From Episyrphus balteatus (Eukaryota; Arthropoda; Insecta; Diptera; Syrphidae), in NCBI RefSeq assembly GCF_945859705.1, contig NC_079136.1, positions 122,416,028 through 122,480,027 of the forward strand: a stretch of DNA of 64,000 bases. The letters run 5' to 3'. This document shows positions 46,310-57,477 of the stretch, one piece after another. Numbering within the stretch: the first letter of the stretch is position 1; the number at the start of each line of letters is the position of its first letter. A program made the translations under genes and the position numbers. Below the pieces are notes generated by a model. It searched no databases. It had not been told where the DNA came from and saw only the letters and a program-made list of their open reading frames with translations.

Positions 46310-46605
46310 TTAAAAGCTCACTCGCTCAGAATCGTTCTCCTAACAATACTCACAAAATCACCACAGATTACAAAAAAAAATCCTGAAAATAAACAACTGA
46401 CTTTGAACTTGTTTTGTCATACCACACACTTTACCACAAAAAAGAGAAGTGCATCATATGAGCCCATGTGTATATTTACCATCCGCTTTTTAAAAACTTT
46501 ATAATTCAAAATTTTTATTTTTAGAAAATCGACTTTTGTCCAGCTTTTCGACCAGAATACTCCTATGTGTTACGTTCTTTATATTATTTTTTTTTTTACT
46601 ATTTA

Positions 46606-46741
46606 GGGCTAATTTATTCACACTCCATTAAACTTAAAGTCTCCATTAAAAACGGGAAGTTTTAAAATTTGTATGTGATTTGACAGATTTTTAATTTTTA
46701 ATGGGGACTTTAAATATAATGGAGAGTGAATAAATTGGGCC
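46606..46741. mobile_element. 136-bp Harbinger-like MITE
   Basis: GGGCTAATTTATTCACACTC at the left and the complement of GAGTGAATAAATTGGGCC at the right pair, as do the inner ATTAAACTTAAAGTC-like arms. TTA flanks both ends (46603-46605, 46742-46744). A 3-bp TWA duplication and GGGCC-type ends are features of PIF/Harbinger elements. Confidence 0.75.
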
Positions 46742-46833
46742 TTAGACTTTCGTTTGGCATTTCAATATTTTTCTTATCCGGCCAAACAACAAAGATATGA
46801 ATGTATTAGTTATTTGACAATATTTCCTTTAAA

Positions 46834-46884
46834 ATAGGGTTGCCACATATGTAGAAGTTCCCATTTTAGAAGTGGCAACCCTAT
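46834..46884. repeat. 51-bp hairpin with AGGGTTGCCAC ends
   Basis: ATAGGGTTGCCAC and GTGGCAACCCTAT are perfect inverted copies around a 25-nt loop. AGGGTTGCC also occurs at 44694 and, inverted, at 28155, which suggests remnants of one MITE family. Confidence 0.6.
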
Positions 46885-47070
46885 TTTTGTATTTTCAGTA
46901 TTAACTTATCTTTCATTTGACACCAATTTTAACCTCTTACCTCGACGGTCGCCGCTTGAACTAATAAGCTTTATTTTTTATGGATACAAGTTGCAGATTG
47001 CCTCAAAAAACCTTGAGTCAGTTACTTAAATATTTGAAATTTCTAGTTATTGATAAATACGGTTTTTTAT

Positions 47071-47445
47071 ACAGTGCAACACCCGTTACAAAAATACATA
47101 TGTCACACCCGTTACATTTTTTAATTGTTTTTTTTTTTTTTTTTTTTTATAGATTGTGAATATAATGTTTACTCGCAAATGTAATAAAATCTTCTTTTAA
47201 ATTGAATACGAAATCCACAACTTTTCTTTGAAAAAAAAAACTACAATATATGTATGTACATAGCTTCTAAAAACATACTTAAATTTTCTAACTTAACACA
47301 TTATCTTAAGAAGTTTTGACGTTACAAGAAATGAGAACAAAATGTTATTTATAAAAATAATTCAACTAAATACGTTAAGTGTTAAAGCTATTATACATTT
47401 ATTTATTGAAAAAATTAAGTAACTGTGTCACACCCGTTACAATGG
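47071..47445 (+). repeat. ACACCCGTTACA repeat, copy X (uninterrupted)
   Basis: The core ACACCCGTTACA appears at 47079-47090, 47105-47116 and 47430-47441. Between them the sequence matches 52098-52150, 53030-53234 and 53672-53760 (for example ATTGAATACGAAATCCAC / ATTGAATAAGATATCCAC and ACAAAATGTTATTT). All motif copies point the same way. The element class is not recognised. Confidence 0.6.
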
Positions 47446-47872
47446 AATTCTCTCCTTATCACTTTTATTTAATTTAAGTGTGTACCTCTATACAATTCGC
47501 TGGCTGAGAATTATAAGGGTGTATTTCATACAAAATACAAAAAATGAGTTTTATACACCAAAATTTTCATAATTTCAACGGCTTTCAGATAAAATTTAAA
47601 AAAAATTAGAAAAAAATTAATGGCGACAGTACAGGTAAAAAAGACATACAACTTTCATGATTTCACATAAATGTATTAATATAATAAGGTTCTATGTTAT
47701 TCGAATTGCAACATAGAACCCTTTTACTGATTTTTTTCAAACAAAAAAATACATTGATTTAAGTTACATAGAATTTTTTTAAGCAAATTTTTCAAAATGA
47801 AATCTTATGGAAATAATCTTAACTAAAGTAAAAATAAAAGATCTTTTTATGTTTCGCTGGTATTGAACAACA

Positions 47873-47987
47873 GGGGTGGAGTCGGCTAACTTGATAGTCA
47901 ATAGTTGACAGTCAAAAACGACGATTTTGCTCCATAATTCGTCGTTTTTGACTATCAACTATCAAGTTAGCGGATTTCATTCCAGGG
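47873..47987. mobile_element. Short palindromic MITE, copy 1
   Basis: Arms from GGTGGAGTCGGCTAACTTGA to its near complement close on a short TTTTGCTCC loop. TTGATAGTCAATAGTTGACA and GTCAAAAACGACGA pair across the loop. A relative with the same layout lies at 61126-61237. Confidence 0.7.
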
Positions 47988-48449
47988 AATTTGCTAAACG
48001 CAAAGAATTTTTGTATCTCGTTCTGTACTCTTTAAACCAAAATATGTACTATCCAACCTTAACTTTTGCAATAATTCATTCGGATTACCTAACCTTGATA
48101 TTCTTACATTATTATTAAATTAGAGTAATGTTTTTTGTGTGCCAAGAATTGGAAGTAATTTTTTGAAAACTTTTTTTTCATATGAGGTTGGGAATTTCAT
48201 AGTTCGTATTAAAAAATCAAAAGTTAAAGAAACACTTAGATTCCTTAACTTAAAACAAAAGAAGTCAAAACTCAAAAAGTACCTTAAAAGTACCTTCGGA
48301 CAAACCTAAAGCCGATTGCAAGATATACTAGGATAAAGCAACTGCAAACGAGATTCAGCTTTCACCGTAGTACCCAAAAAACAAAAATGTTAAACAAAAA
48401 ATTAACTAATTTTTAGTTGTATTTAGTTGGAAAAAAATTGAAATACTTA

Positions 48450-49404
48450 GGGGGAAGTGGTCACCCTTCGTTCACGGTCACCCTTCGTACAGTGAGCATA
48501 GAACAAAAACTAAACGGTATTTAAACACGTGCTTACTAGTGTGCATAGACATAGTAGGCGCCGAGCTGCTAGATAAATTTTGAATCCTAAGTTCAACGGA
48601 TTCGGTCGCCACAAGACTTTAAGTGTTTTTTAGTGCTCTGAGTAATTTTTTTATGTACATTTGATGTCATGTTGTGTTTAAGTTAAGTATTTTTTTGGCT
48701 AAACAGTAAAGAAGAATTGTTGATTAAAGTGTTAAATTTGTGTTTTAATTATAAATATTGCAAAATTTCAGTACATTTTTTCAAAAATCGATTTTTCTGC
48801 ATTATGTACAGCTTGGGGAGCATTCGTACAGTCAAACATGGGGCACATTCGTACGCATACGTATGCCCGCCAGTAAATTTTCTTGAGCAGATAACAATCA
48901 AAACACGGAGTTACAGTTTTATTGAAATGAAATTTAAACCTCTATAATAAGTTTTTCGCATTCTATAGTAAATTAAGGTTGGTTTTTTTATATATGTAAA
49001 TAATAATTTGTTTCAGAATCATCGAATCGCGAAAAATTATGTTTTTTATTTGTTTTTGTTTTTTTCTGAGTCAAGTTCAATTAATTAATAAATTAATAAG
49101 TAATTAAATGTTTTAAAACTCATATTTGCCATTTGACAAATCAAAAGTTAGTCAAATTAACGTTTTAAATATCCTGTACGAATGTACCCCATGTGCTGTA
49201 CGAAGGTACCCCACGGGTGGGGAGGATTCGTACAAAAATCTAATCCCAGTAAAATGGCTATAACTATTTAAGCCTTTGACTTAGAAGTGTCAAATTTGTT
49301 TGTAAAGTGTAATAATATACATATTACAAATAAAGTCCATTTTCTCGAAGCTGGAGTGAGTAAATAAATAACTAAAAACTGTACGAAGGGTGACCACTTC
49401 CCCC
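48450..49404. mobile_element. 955-bp pogo/mariner-like non-autonomous element
   Basis: A perfect 22-bp inverted terminal repeat begins GGGGGAAGTGGTCACCCTTC. TA lies outside both ends (48448-48449, 49405-49406). Variants of TGTACGAA(G/T)GT(G/A)CCC are scattered inside near both ends, perhaps as transposase sites. A 76-codon frame at 48717-48947 shows no transposase motif. Confidence 0.8.
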
Positions 49405-50271
49405 TACGTTATACATGGAGACAAATAAAGCACTTAGAATCAAGATGATACTCCTCTAAAATCCAATCCTCTTAAATTAATAAGATTTCTAATAAAAATA
49501 AGTAAAATTTGTTTAAACTTTTTTTAAATCAAAGTGAACTTCATTTTAACAAGAATTTTCTTCTTAAGAAAATTTAAATGTAGATACCTGCTAAGACTGA
49601 AATGATTTTTCATTAATTTTAATTGCATTATTATTAAAATTAAAATATTAAACAAACTTTAAATTTTGTTTGGCATACATTTTGCACTGTAAATGATTGT
49701 TTTAAGACGACTGTCTTTTTGGCAAAAAAAACCATGCAAAAATCCGATTGATTTAATACAAATTCTAATTGTTTTTAGCATGTCTTTTTTCTGTTTACCT
49801 GATTCAACAAAAGCAGGAATTGTTGTTTTCTATAAATGCAACAATGTGATTTGTGGTATTTTTTTCTGTTATTTAAAATAATATTTGACTTGAATAAAAT
49901 TAAATTAAATCAAAGCCTATTTCACGATGAAGTCACTTTTTTCATATAAAATCCATTTATTACATGTAAGCTCTTTATAACTATAAGGTTCTATGTTGAA
50001 CATAGAACCTTTTTCAAATTTTTTTACAAACTTTTTCATAAAAAGGTTCTATGTCATTTTTCAAAAATGCTCATAGAATCCTTTTTTGTGATGAAATTCA
50101 TGTTTTTTTCATGGTTTTATGATTTTTTTGGGGTCCTTTATAAGATTGCATCAATACTTTACTGCTATGTAACCATTTTATCCAAAAACCAGCCTTAAAA
50201 AACTTTGAGATCGATTTTCTCTAAACTAAGGTGAGTTGACATACAACTCTATAATTCTCAGCCAGCGAATT

Positions 50272-52097
50272 ATGTACTTAGAAAATTCTGATAAAGTTGA
50301 TTTATTAGATTACAAAATTGAATTTGATTGATAAAAAAATGTATGAACCCAACAGAAAAATTAAAATATTTAGTTGGTATACAACACGTTTAAAAAACCC
50401 AAAAATAGGATTAATCAAAGTTTCTATCAACCCCACTCCTCTTATGAATGATATCACTCGAAGGCCTGATTTTTGGCACAAATTCATTATTTTAAAATTT
50501 CGCAAGTTCTCGGACACGCATCACGCATCACATTTTATTTCAAACATTTTATAGATTTACGTCTATAGATGTATGGTCACACGTTTCAATAAATAGATTA
50601 ACCAAGATCATGCGTGCGTATTTCTTGAAAATGTGGGATTTTATATAAATCATAGACAATTAGTTAAAATTAAATATTAAAACAAAAAAAAATTACATGC
50701 GTTCGAACTTTTGATATAAAAATAAAAACTAAATTTTTTTCTTCTTCCCCAAAATACCAAAAGTCCGAATGACGCAGTTTTGTTTTTTTTTTTTTTATTA
50801 GACAAAACAGGCCAGGAAGATAGTTGACATAGACGGCGATGATGGCAAATTTCGAACAAAAACCTTTAAACAAATCCTAGAATCTAGAATGGATCACGGG
50901 CAATCATTCGTTTGTAGTCTGTATTTCTTTTCCTAATATCGTTGACGATATTCCAACACAGTTTTTTTTTTCTCTTTTTTCTTTTTTTTTTTTGTCGGGA
51001 AAAATTTGTTGGCAAATTTGGCAAAAGATCAAAAAGTGCGCCGTTTTATCTAAGTGTAAGTGAATGTGTGTTTTTCTGATATTCCAATACACATTGATCC
51101 TAAAAACAAATGTGAGGTTGGCTAAGAAGAATAAAAAAAAAAACGTTTTTTTTTTCTTTCTTTTTTAGTTTTTTTGCATTAAACATTGTATTTGTTTAAA
51201 ATTAGACGAAAATGTGAAGTTTTTTATCTTCTTAGTCTGCTTTTTTACATTTTTTTAATTGTCATTTATTGCTTTTTTGTAGTTTTGTTAAAATACATGG
51301 ATATGTTTAGCATATATGTATTTTTAAAACAAAACGCAAAATGAAATTAAAAAAATTGAATTCTTAATTTCTGTCTGTTTTCAAAAATTTGAATAAAACG
51401 AAGAATGGCCAAAAAAAAAAAGAGACTTTTATGGCTTGAAAGAGCATCCATTGAAGATAACAATTGTTATGACACTTCCTCGTTTTAATACACAAAGTGC
51501 TTTTTTCTAAAAAAAAAAACTATTCTCAGGAAAATTGTTTTAGTTCCACGAGATTCAGTATCGAAAAATACTCTAAGATCATGTTCTATATGCTTAGATT
51601 GTTCATTTATCATTTATCCTGTTTGTTTTAAGGCGAAATGCACATGAAGGCCTTAAGACCAATAACAACTCTAAGAGGATGGGATTGATTTTTTGTGAAA
51701 AAATTTCATATTATAATATCCAATCTTTCATAATATCCACCAATAGGCAAAAAATGAAAGTGAAAATATAAGAAATAGGTACTTATAAGTTTTACTTTAA
51801 TAATTTCCTATAAGTTGAATTTTTTTATATACCTTAATCTAAAAATTAAAAAAAAAATATGAAGATATATTTTTAATAAAATATGGGAAAAATTAACATT
51901 CTAAAAGTTTTCAAAGCAATGTATTGACGGTTGACTCACATTTTTATCCAAAATTTAAATAATTTGGCCAAAAAAATCTCGAGTCAATTATTCTGGTGTG
52001 TATACTGAGATTCTGACCCTAGTAAAATATTTGTATATTGATAATTTTGATTTTTTCTTTAGTGTTTATTATGTCTTATAAAAACATTTTTTCTTAC
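50272..52097. other. Non-coding stretch
   Basis: No gene is supported; opposing short frames near 50.3-50.5 kb and 50.7-51.1 kb have no domain features. Confidence 0.4.
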
Positions 52098-52110
52098 AGT
52101 TTCTCACCCG

Positions 52111-52986
52111 TTACAACAAAAAAATGCCACACCCTTTACATTTTTTAATTGTGATAAATGTAATTGTTTGGCATTTAGCTGGGTTAAGTGAAAGGCCATT
52201 TTTACCACACCAAACATTAAAACTGTTAATATCGCTTTGTAGAAGGATACGGTCATTGTCAGACTTAATTTCTTTAAAAATCTTCATATCATCAGCAAAT
52301 ATGAGAATATCACTTGAAGTTATGCACGAGATTACGTCGTTTATAGCTAAAATGAATAAAAATGGGCCTAGGTGACTTCCCTGAGGGACGCCAGAGTTGG
52401 CTATAAAAAGATCTGAAAGACAGTTTCTAAATTTGACCTGATAGGATCTTTGGTTAAGATAAGATTCTACCCAGGCAATAAAAATACGTGGAAAACCAAA
52501 AGCTTTTAATTTGAAGATTATTATTTTATGACTAAGTTGATCAAATGCCTTTGAAAAGTCAGTGTAAACGCAGTCAACTTCATTACCTTTTTCTAATGCA
52601 TTTGAACATTTATTTAAGAAGCTAAGAAGATTAGTTGTAGTAGATCTTTTTCTTACAAAGCCATGCTGCTTTTCACTTATCAGATTTTTACTATAAAATG
52701 CTAGACTATCACAAACAACTTGCTCAAAAACCTTTGGAATGCAGGATAGTTTCGAGATAGGCCTATAATTCTTTATATCTGTCTTATCACCCTTCTTGAA
52801 AACAGGAGTGAGGAATGACTTTTTCCAGATGGAGGGAAATTTTCCTGACTTGATGGAAAGTTTGAATAAAAATGTTAGAGGCTGAACTAGGGAGTTTCTA
52901 CAGTTTTTTAATACTATTGGTGGCACACCATCTGGGCCAGCAGAACAATCATCATTTAAGGATGAAAGAAGGTCTAAGGGAGTGAC
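52111..52986 (-). pseudogene. Non-LTR (jockey-like) reverse transcriptase fragment
   Basis: On the minus strand the frame opens after a TAA at 52987-52989 and reads ...SAGPDGVPPIVLK..., then FKKGDKTDIKNYRPISKL, DFSKAFD, SGVPQGSHLGP and FADD. In the part counted from 52926 these sit at residues 43-60, 123-129, 178-188 and 210-213. This is the palm core of a jockey-type LINE reverse transcriptase with its catalytic aspartates. The endonuclease and N-terminal RT part are missing. At the other end LINE sequence stops near codon KCQTIT (about 52150), and the last codons read into the ACACCCGTTACA repeat. Loss of the 3' end is unusual for target-primed insertion, so later deletion or recombination is likely. 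It is not functional. Confidence 0.85.
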
Positions 52987-53234
52987 TTAGTCCACTTTCC
53001 TAATTAAGGGCACATATATATGCTCACTGGGAACATAATTAAATTTCCTCTCATATTGAATAAGATATCCACGACTTTTTATTCAAAAACTTACACTATG
53101 GCTTCTCAAAGTCACCGAAGTAAGCTGAATCGATTTTATAACGTCACACCCGTTACATCTTATATCTTAAAAGAGTTTGAGGCGTTGAAAGACAGGTTAA
53201 CAAAATGTTATTTAAAACATAAATTAACAACTAA

Positions 53235-53668
53235 GGGCCATTTTTTTCACTCGGAGTTGAACATAACTTGAGGATTTTTATCCTCAACTTCCGAATTCGG
53301 TTTTATTCACTCCAAGTTGACCTTTTTAACTTTCGATTTTTAACTTGAGAGTTGATCAACTTCCAGTTTTCTCAACTAGAAATTTGCCGAACAAACTTGA
53401 GAGTTTGCTTCAGATTTTGTTTTCAATTTTTCTGTCAAAATTTTGATGGTAGTTATTGTGTTAACGAATTAATATTCCAACGCAAACAAAAATCAAAAAA
53501 GCAAACAAAAACCGAAGAATTAAACACAAAATAGAATACAAATATGCCATCGAAATGACAGATTCAAATTTTAATTTAAATAAATGACAGTTTTTGTTTC
53601 ATATTTCATAAATATCCCAGGGATATTTTTCAAACTTGAAGTTGAGCAATAGTAAAAAAAAATGGCCC
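53235..53668. mobile_element. 434-bp Harbinger-like MITE
   Basis: GGGCCATTTTTTT at the left and its complement at the right, with TAA on both sides (53232-53234, 53669-53671). The next bases (CACTCGGAGTTGAA / TACTATTGCTCAAC) agree weakly. Internal ACTTGAGAGTTGATCAACTTCC-like text repeats. A removal-restored match to copy X confirms the boundaries. Confidence 0.75.
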
Positions 53669-53760
53669 TAAATATATTAGGTGTTGAAGCTGTACAATAC
53701 ATTATTAAGTGAATAGTAAACAAGCCAGGAAAACAAAATGTGTTACACCCGTTACAATGG

Positions 53761-54002
53761 AAATAACCATATGTATTTTAGAACTCTCAAGTTTAGGCTT
53801 TATTGACTGTAATTTTCAATATCCTTTAAACTTGCATACTAGGTATCATTGTATAATATGTATATATTTCTATAGTAATATCACGAAGTCGAATCTAGTA
53901 TTAGTTCAAATCACTACTCTTTTGAGGTGGCGCTCATTGTATTTATTTCATTCAAATTCTGCTTTTCAAGTTACCACCAGAGTTCCTAAGATAGATTCTC
54001 TT
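53761..54002. other. Non-coding stretch
   Basis: A 112-codon frame covers this but has no recognisable features. Confidence 0.4.
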
Positions 54003-54095
54003 CATCAAAAACATCAAAAATCGGAGCTGTTCGGTCGGACTCCCTAATATACATACATATATTGCAATTTGTTGGACTTGAGTTACTCCACTTTT
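54003..54095 (+). repeat. Terminal fragment of the 1-1075 foldback family
   Basis: TCATCAAAAACATCAAAAAT, then GGAGCTGTTCGGTCGGACTC, CCTAATAT and a GAGTTACTCCAC match the right ends at 1003-1075 and 25165-25230. Confidence 0.6.
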
Positions 54096-54432
54096 TGTTT
54101 GCAACCTATTAATTCTCCCCAACGAATACTTATTCCAAAGACATTTTTCTACAAAAAAAATTCTAATCAAAGTTTTCAAAAACAAAATTTCAATAAAAAT
54201 AAATTGATTAATTTTTAATTAAAAAATTATTTTTTTTAACTATACATAAAGAGTCTTTTATTTTTGTTTTAATCTTAATTTAAGTTTAAGAAGTTTACTT
54301 AAAAAAAAAAATTCATCTTCTGAAAAATATTGTAATAAGAAATATACCACATTATCATTTCTCCACTTGGATCTCTAAATTTAGAAATAGTATTTAAATT
54401 AACAGATAAAATTAAAAAGAAAAAAACAATAT

Positions 54433-54438
54433 TTTATT
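54433..54438 (-). terminator. Polyadenylation signal AATAAA
   Basis: On the minus strand AATAAA begins one base after the TAA stop of the 159-codon gene, so the 3' UTR would be very short. Confidence 0.5.
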
Positions 54439-54918
54439 TTAAATTTTTACAGTTTTATCTTTTTTAGTTTTTCTCTTCTTTTCTTTTTTCACTTCACTTG
54501 TTTCGTTTTTTGCTTGTTTACTTATATTACACAAATTTTTAATTAATGAAATAACAAGTTGTTCCAATTCCTCGTCTGTTTTAACTAAATATTTTCGACT
54601 GTATTCCGCCAAAACTGTTAACCATTTAGCTAAATGTGCCTTCAATTCAGCATTCACATCAATATTCTCCGGACATGGTAAGTTTGGATAAACTTTTAAA
54701 ATTTTTGCCATGGTCATTTTTGGATGAATAATTAATTTTGGCAACAAGTTGTGATCTCTTAGAAATGCTTCATCTCCTTCGGTTTTGCAATCTTCTCGTT
54801 TGACATCTTGTGTGGTATGTTTCTTCAAGGGTTCCAATAAAGCCAAGGCAAGTTTATTATTGTCAACATCCGAATTTCCATAAAAATCAATCAATTCTTC
54901 AATAATTTTATGCTCCAT
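54439..54918 (-). CDS. Unrecognised 159-residue protein, single exon
   Basis: The frame starts at ATG 54918 (MEHKIIEELIDFYG) in a GAGATGG context and ends at TAA 54439-54441. The sequence is leucine-rich and helical (ALALLEPLKKH, LKAHLAKWLTVLAEY, LEQLVISLIKNL) and finishes with a lysine-rich tail (VKKEKKRKTKKDK) that could be a nuclear signal. No signal peptide, membrane segment or known catalytic motif is visible. An upstream TATA box and Inr at 55039-55006 and a downstream AATAAA make a compact transcription unit. Amino acid composition is balanced, unlike the low-complexity frames around it, which supports a real gene. I do not recognise the family and assign no function. Confidence 0.75.
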   Translation of the reverse strand: MEHKIIEELIDFYGNSDVDNNKLALALLEPLKKHTTQDVKREDCKTEGDEAFLRDHNLLPKLIIHPKMTMAKILKVYPNLPCPENIDVNAELKAHLAKWLTVLAEYSRKYLVKTDEELEQLVISLIKNLCNISKQAKNETSEVKKEKKRKTKKDKTVKI

Positions 54919-55005
54919 CTCAAAAAGTAAGATTATTTAAGTTTTGTAATATTCTTTAAAAATTCCAAAAAGATGGTTATAGGTACGCAAGTGAGTGACT
55001 TGGAG

Positions 55006-55039
55006 TGATTTCAAAACTGAAAATTTCCAACCTTTTATA
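55006..55039 (-). promoter_or_regulatory. TATA box and initiator for the 159-codon gene
   Basis: On the minus strand TATAAAAGG lies at 55039-55031. A TCACTC Inr-like site has its A at 55006, 33 bases from the first T, the normal spacing. The predicted 5' UTR is 88 nt. Confidence 0.55.
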
Positions 55040-57411
55040 CTTTAAAAATCTTATTATCTAAATCTACCTGCAAAATGGTGGTAAATGTAATTATCTTTAT
55101 CTTTAATATTCATCTATATTTTCGAGTCTTCCATATTTTTCCAAAAATTTTAACATTATAACACATAATTAGTCAATAACAGGTATATTACACAGATTAT
55201 AACTAATCCCTAGAGCCATAAAATATGCTCACACACTAAAAGGATCTACTTTTAAAGATTTTCTTGGTGTGTTTGTATATTTGGTTTTATCTTCTGCAGA
55301 AAATTTTAATTTTTATCTTTTTTAAACATTTCTTATCTGAAAAAAAGAGTTTCTAATTATTAAGAGAAAATTGCTACCAAACTTTGCCAACAATCCTAAA
55401 AAAATATGTTGCAAAACCGCAACATACAACAACTTTTAGGATCACTAAAAAAATTACGTACGCTAAAATTTCTTGAAATCGGTAGCCATCTTCAAGAAAG
55501 TTACAATACCACCTTACCTTAAGGTATCCGTTATAAAGATGATATTAAAAATATTTAAAAAACGGTTTGGGAAATTAAGTAAATATTATCTGTACCAAGT
55601 TTCAAGCAAACCAATCCATCCACCAACGTCAATCAATCAGCCAACCTATCATAACGATCATTTACTTCGCGTGGCCACTGGCTAAACACACTCAATCCAG
55701 TTTGATGCACTCTTTCAATTTAAAAACACGGCTAAATGTATGTCCAACAACAGAGAAAGTCTAAAAAACTACTACAAAGTTAATTTTTAATTTATATTTC
55801 CTTTATTGAACACGTTACAACAGATGATTTTTGTTTTGTTTTTTTTTTTTTTGTACATTATTTAAAGTTATTTTTTGTTTTGTTGTAAAATTTCATTAAA
55901 GTTAATAACAAATAGATTTGTAACAAGATAGTGGAAGGAATATTTGCCAATTTAATTTATTTTTTTTTATAGATTTACATTTAATTTTAAGTATTTATTT
56001 TTTTTTTGTTAAAATATTATTATTATAACTATGTATGTATATATGTATTTTTTGTATGTATATATTTTATTTCTAATAAACATTTTTAACTACTAGTAAC
56101 AACTTTACATTTTAATTTATTTATTTTTTTTTGTTTTCATCTACTGATTAAGTTAATTTATTTTTTTACTTGTTTTATTGAGTATAATTATTGCATATAT
56201 TTTAATAGTTGACAATTTATTTTACTTATGTAACAATATAAAGCTAATTTTTATATATATTTTATGTTCATAGAAATTCACACTACGATTACATAAATTA
56301 TATTCAAGATTTTGGCCTTAAGAAGTTAAAGAAATAGAAAATAACTAATAAAATAAAATAAAGGAAACACGTAAATAAAATGGAATGATTAGGCAAAAAA
56401 TGCTTTGGCACATCAAAGGTTTTTTGTTTTTTTTTTTTATATTAAAAACATAAAATACCGAAAGAGATCATATAAGTTAAGAAATAAATTTTTACATGTC
56501 TAAAGTTGGGTTTCTATAAACAAAACAGTAATAAATTTAGGAAGGATTAGAAATTTTTTTTAATAAATAATCAAAAAATAAAAATAAAGACTGGAAGTTG
56601 AGAAAGAATTAAAACATTATGAGTGTATATCAAGGGAAGAATAATATTCTTTGATATATTTCACTTTATTGAGGATGAAAAAAATTGGAAATGCATGAGA
56701 AACAAAACTAAAATTCACAGAACAACGCATGTTGGAAGTTTGTATATTGTAAAGATTTATAGATTTGTTTTGCAGCTTAAACAAATTATTTAGCCACGTC
56801 TAAAATTTATCCCAATTCACACAGCTAAAGAGCAGGTTAAATTTTTGTACAGCTGAAAATTTTGTATTCACATCAATAGTGTCAAAAATTTAACAGAGGT
56901 TAAATATTTAACTTAATTAACTTAATAATTATACAGAACAATTAAATCATGAAAATCCAAATTACCCAAAAGTATAAATGTAAAATATAAAACCATAAAA
57001 GAATGTTTTTTTTTTATAACAACACAATAGAATAATACTACAGCTCGTCGCAAAAGTCGACTAAAGGAGTAAATACATCTAAGTCACAAACACTATGGTG
57101 AACTTAGCGAAATCTCACCACGTTAAAAAATTTTCAAAAGTGTAAAAGGAAGTTCCTGGGTGGACACGACTGGAGATCACCGGTGCCGTAACAGAGGGAT
57201 TTTTAAATACAAAACTGGAGCATGCATTAAGGTAAGGTGACGGACCGAAAAATGAATATCTTACATATTTGCAAATATGAGTGGATGTTCTGAAAGGAAA
57301 TGGGTAACGCATAAGATTGAAAAAGACATAATACTTATGTATGTTGCTAAATTTTCTAGTCCACATAGTCCTATTCTTGACATTTATTTGAATTGAGCAG
57401 TGTTTTCCTAG
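55040..57411. other. Non-coding stretch
   Basis: No gene is supported. 55.8-56.4 kb is nearly pure A/T. A less AT-rich patch at 57110-57260 may be a decayed repeat. Confidence 0.4.
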
Positions 57412-57477
57412 TTTGAAAAGTTTGAATATCTTGGATCTATGATCAAAAGCGAAGCTACTTGTGATGACGGTGAACCA
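57412..57477 (+). pseudogene. Remnant of a LINE reverse transcriptase C-terminal region
   Basis: Reads FEKFEYLGSMIKSEATCDDG in one frame, resembling the 'F.YLGS.I' segment after the RT palm in several non-LTR families. It is too short to place in a clade. Confidence 0.5.

Larger units (their letters stand above)
47494..50271. repeat. 2.8-kb region bounded by 22-bp inverted repeats
   Basis: AATTCGCTGGCTGAGAATTA, 22 bp in full, occurs at 47494-47515 and in inverted form at 50250-50271. Near each end are short palindromes built on GGTTCTATGTT/AACATAGAACC (47686-47720, 49984-50010, 50043-50085). This could be an old DNA element with later insertions at 47873 and 48450. No transposase is left. 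Confidence 0.5.
52098..53760 (+). repeat. ACACCCGTTACA repeat, copy Y, interrupted twice
   Basis: It follows copy X (47071-47445) from ACAGTTTCTCACCCGTTACA to ATTTTTTAATTGT at 52149. It breaks for a LINE fragment, resumes at about 53030, breaks again for a Harbinger-like MITE (53235-53668), and ends in TTACACCCGTTACAATGGAA at 53743-53762. Motif copies lie at 52103, 52127, 53145 and 53743. Confidence 0.6.

Noticed and set aside
45889..46504. Frames rich in H, T and C residues
   Set aside because: They read through CACAC/GTGTG repeats of a MITE.
57115..57366. 83-codon minus-strand frame near the LINE remnant
   Set aside because: Aromatic-rich, no known motif, starts without context; may be decayed repeat.
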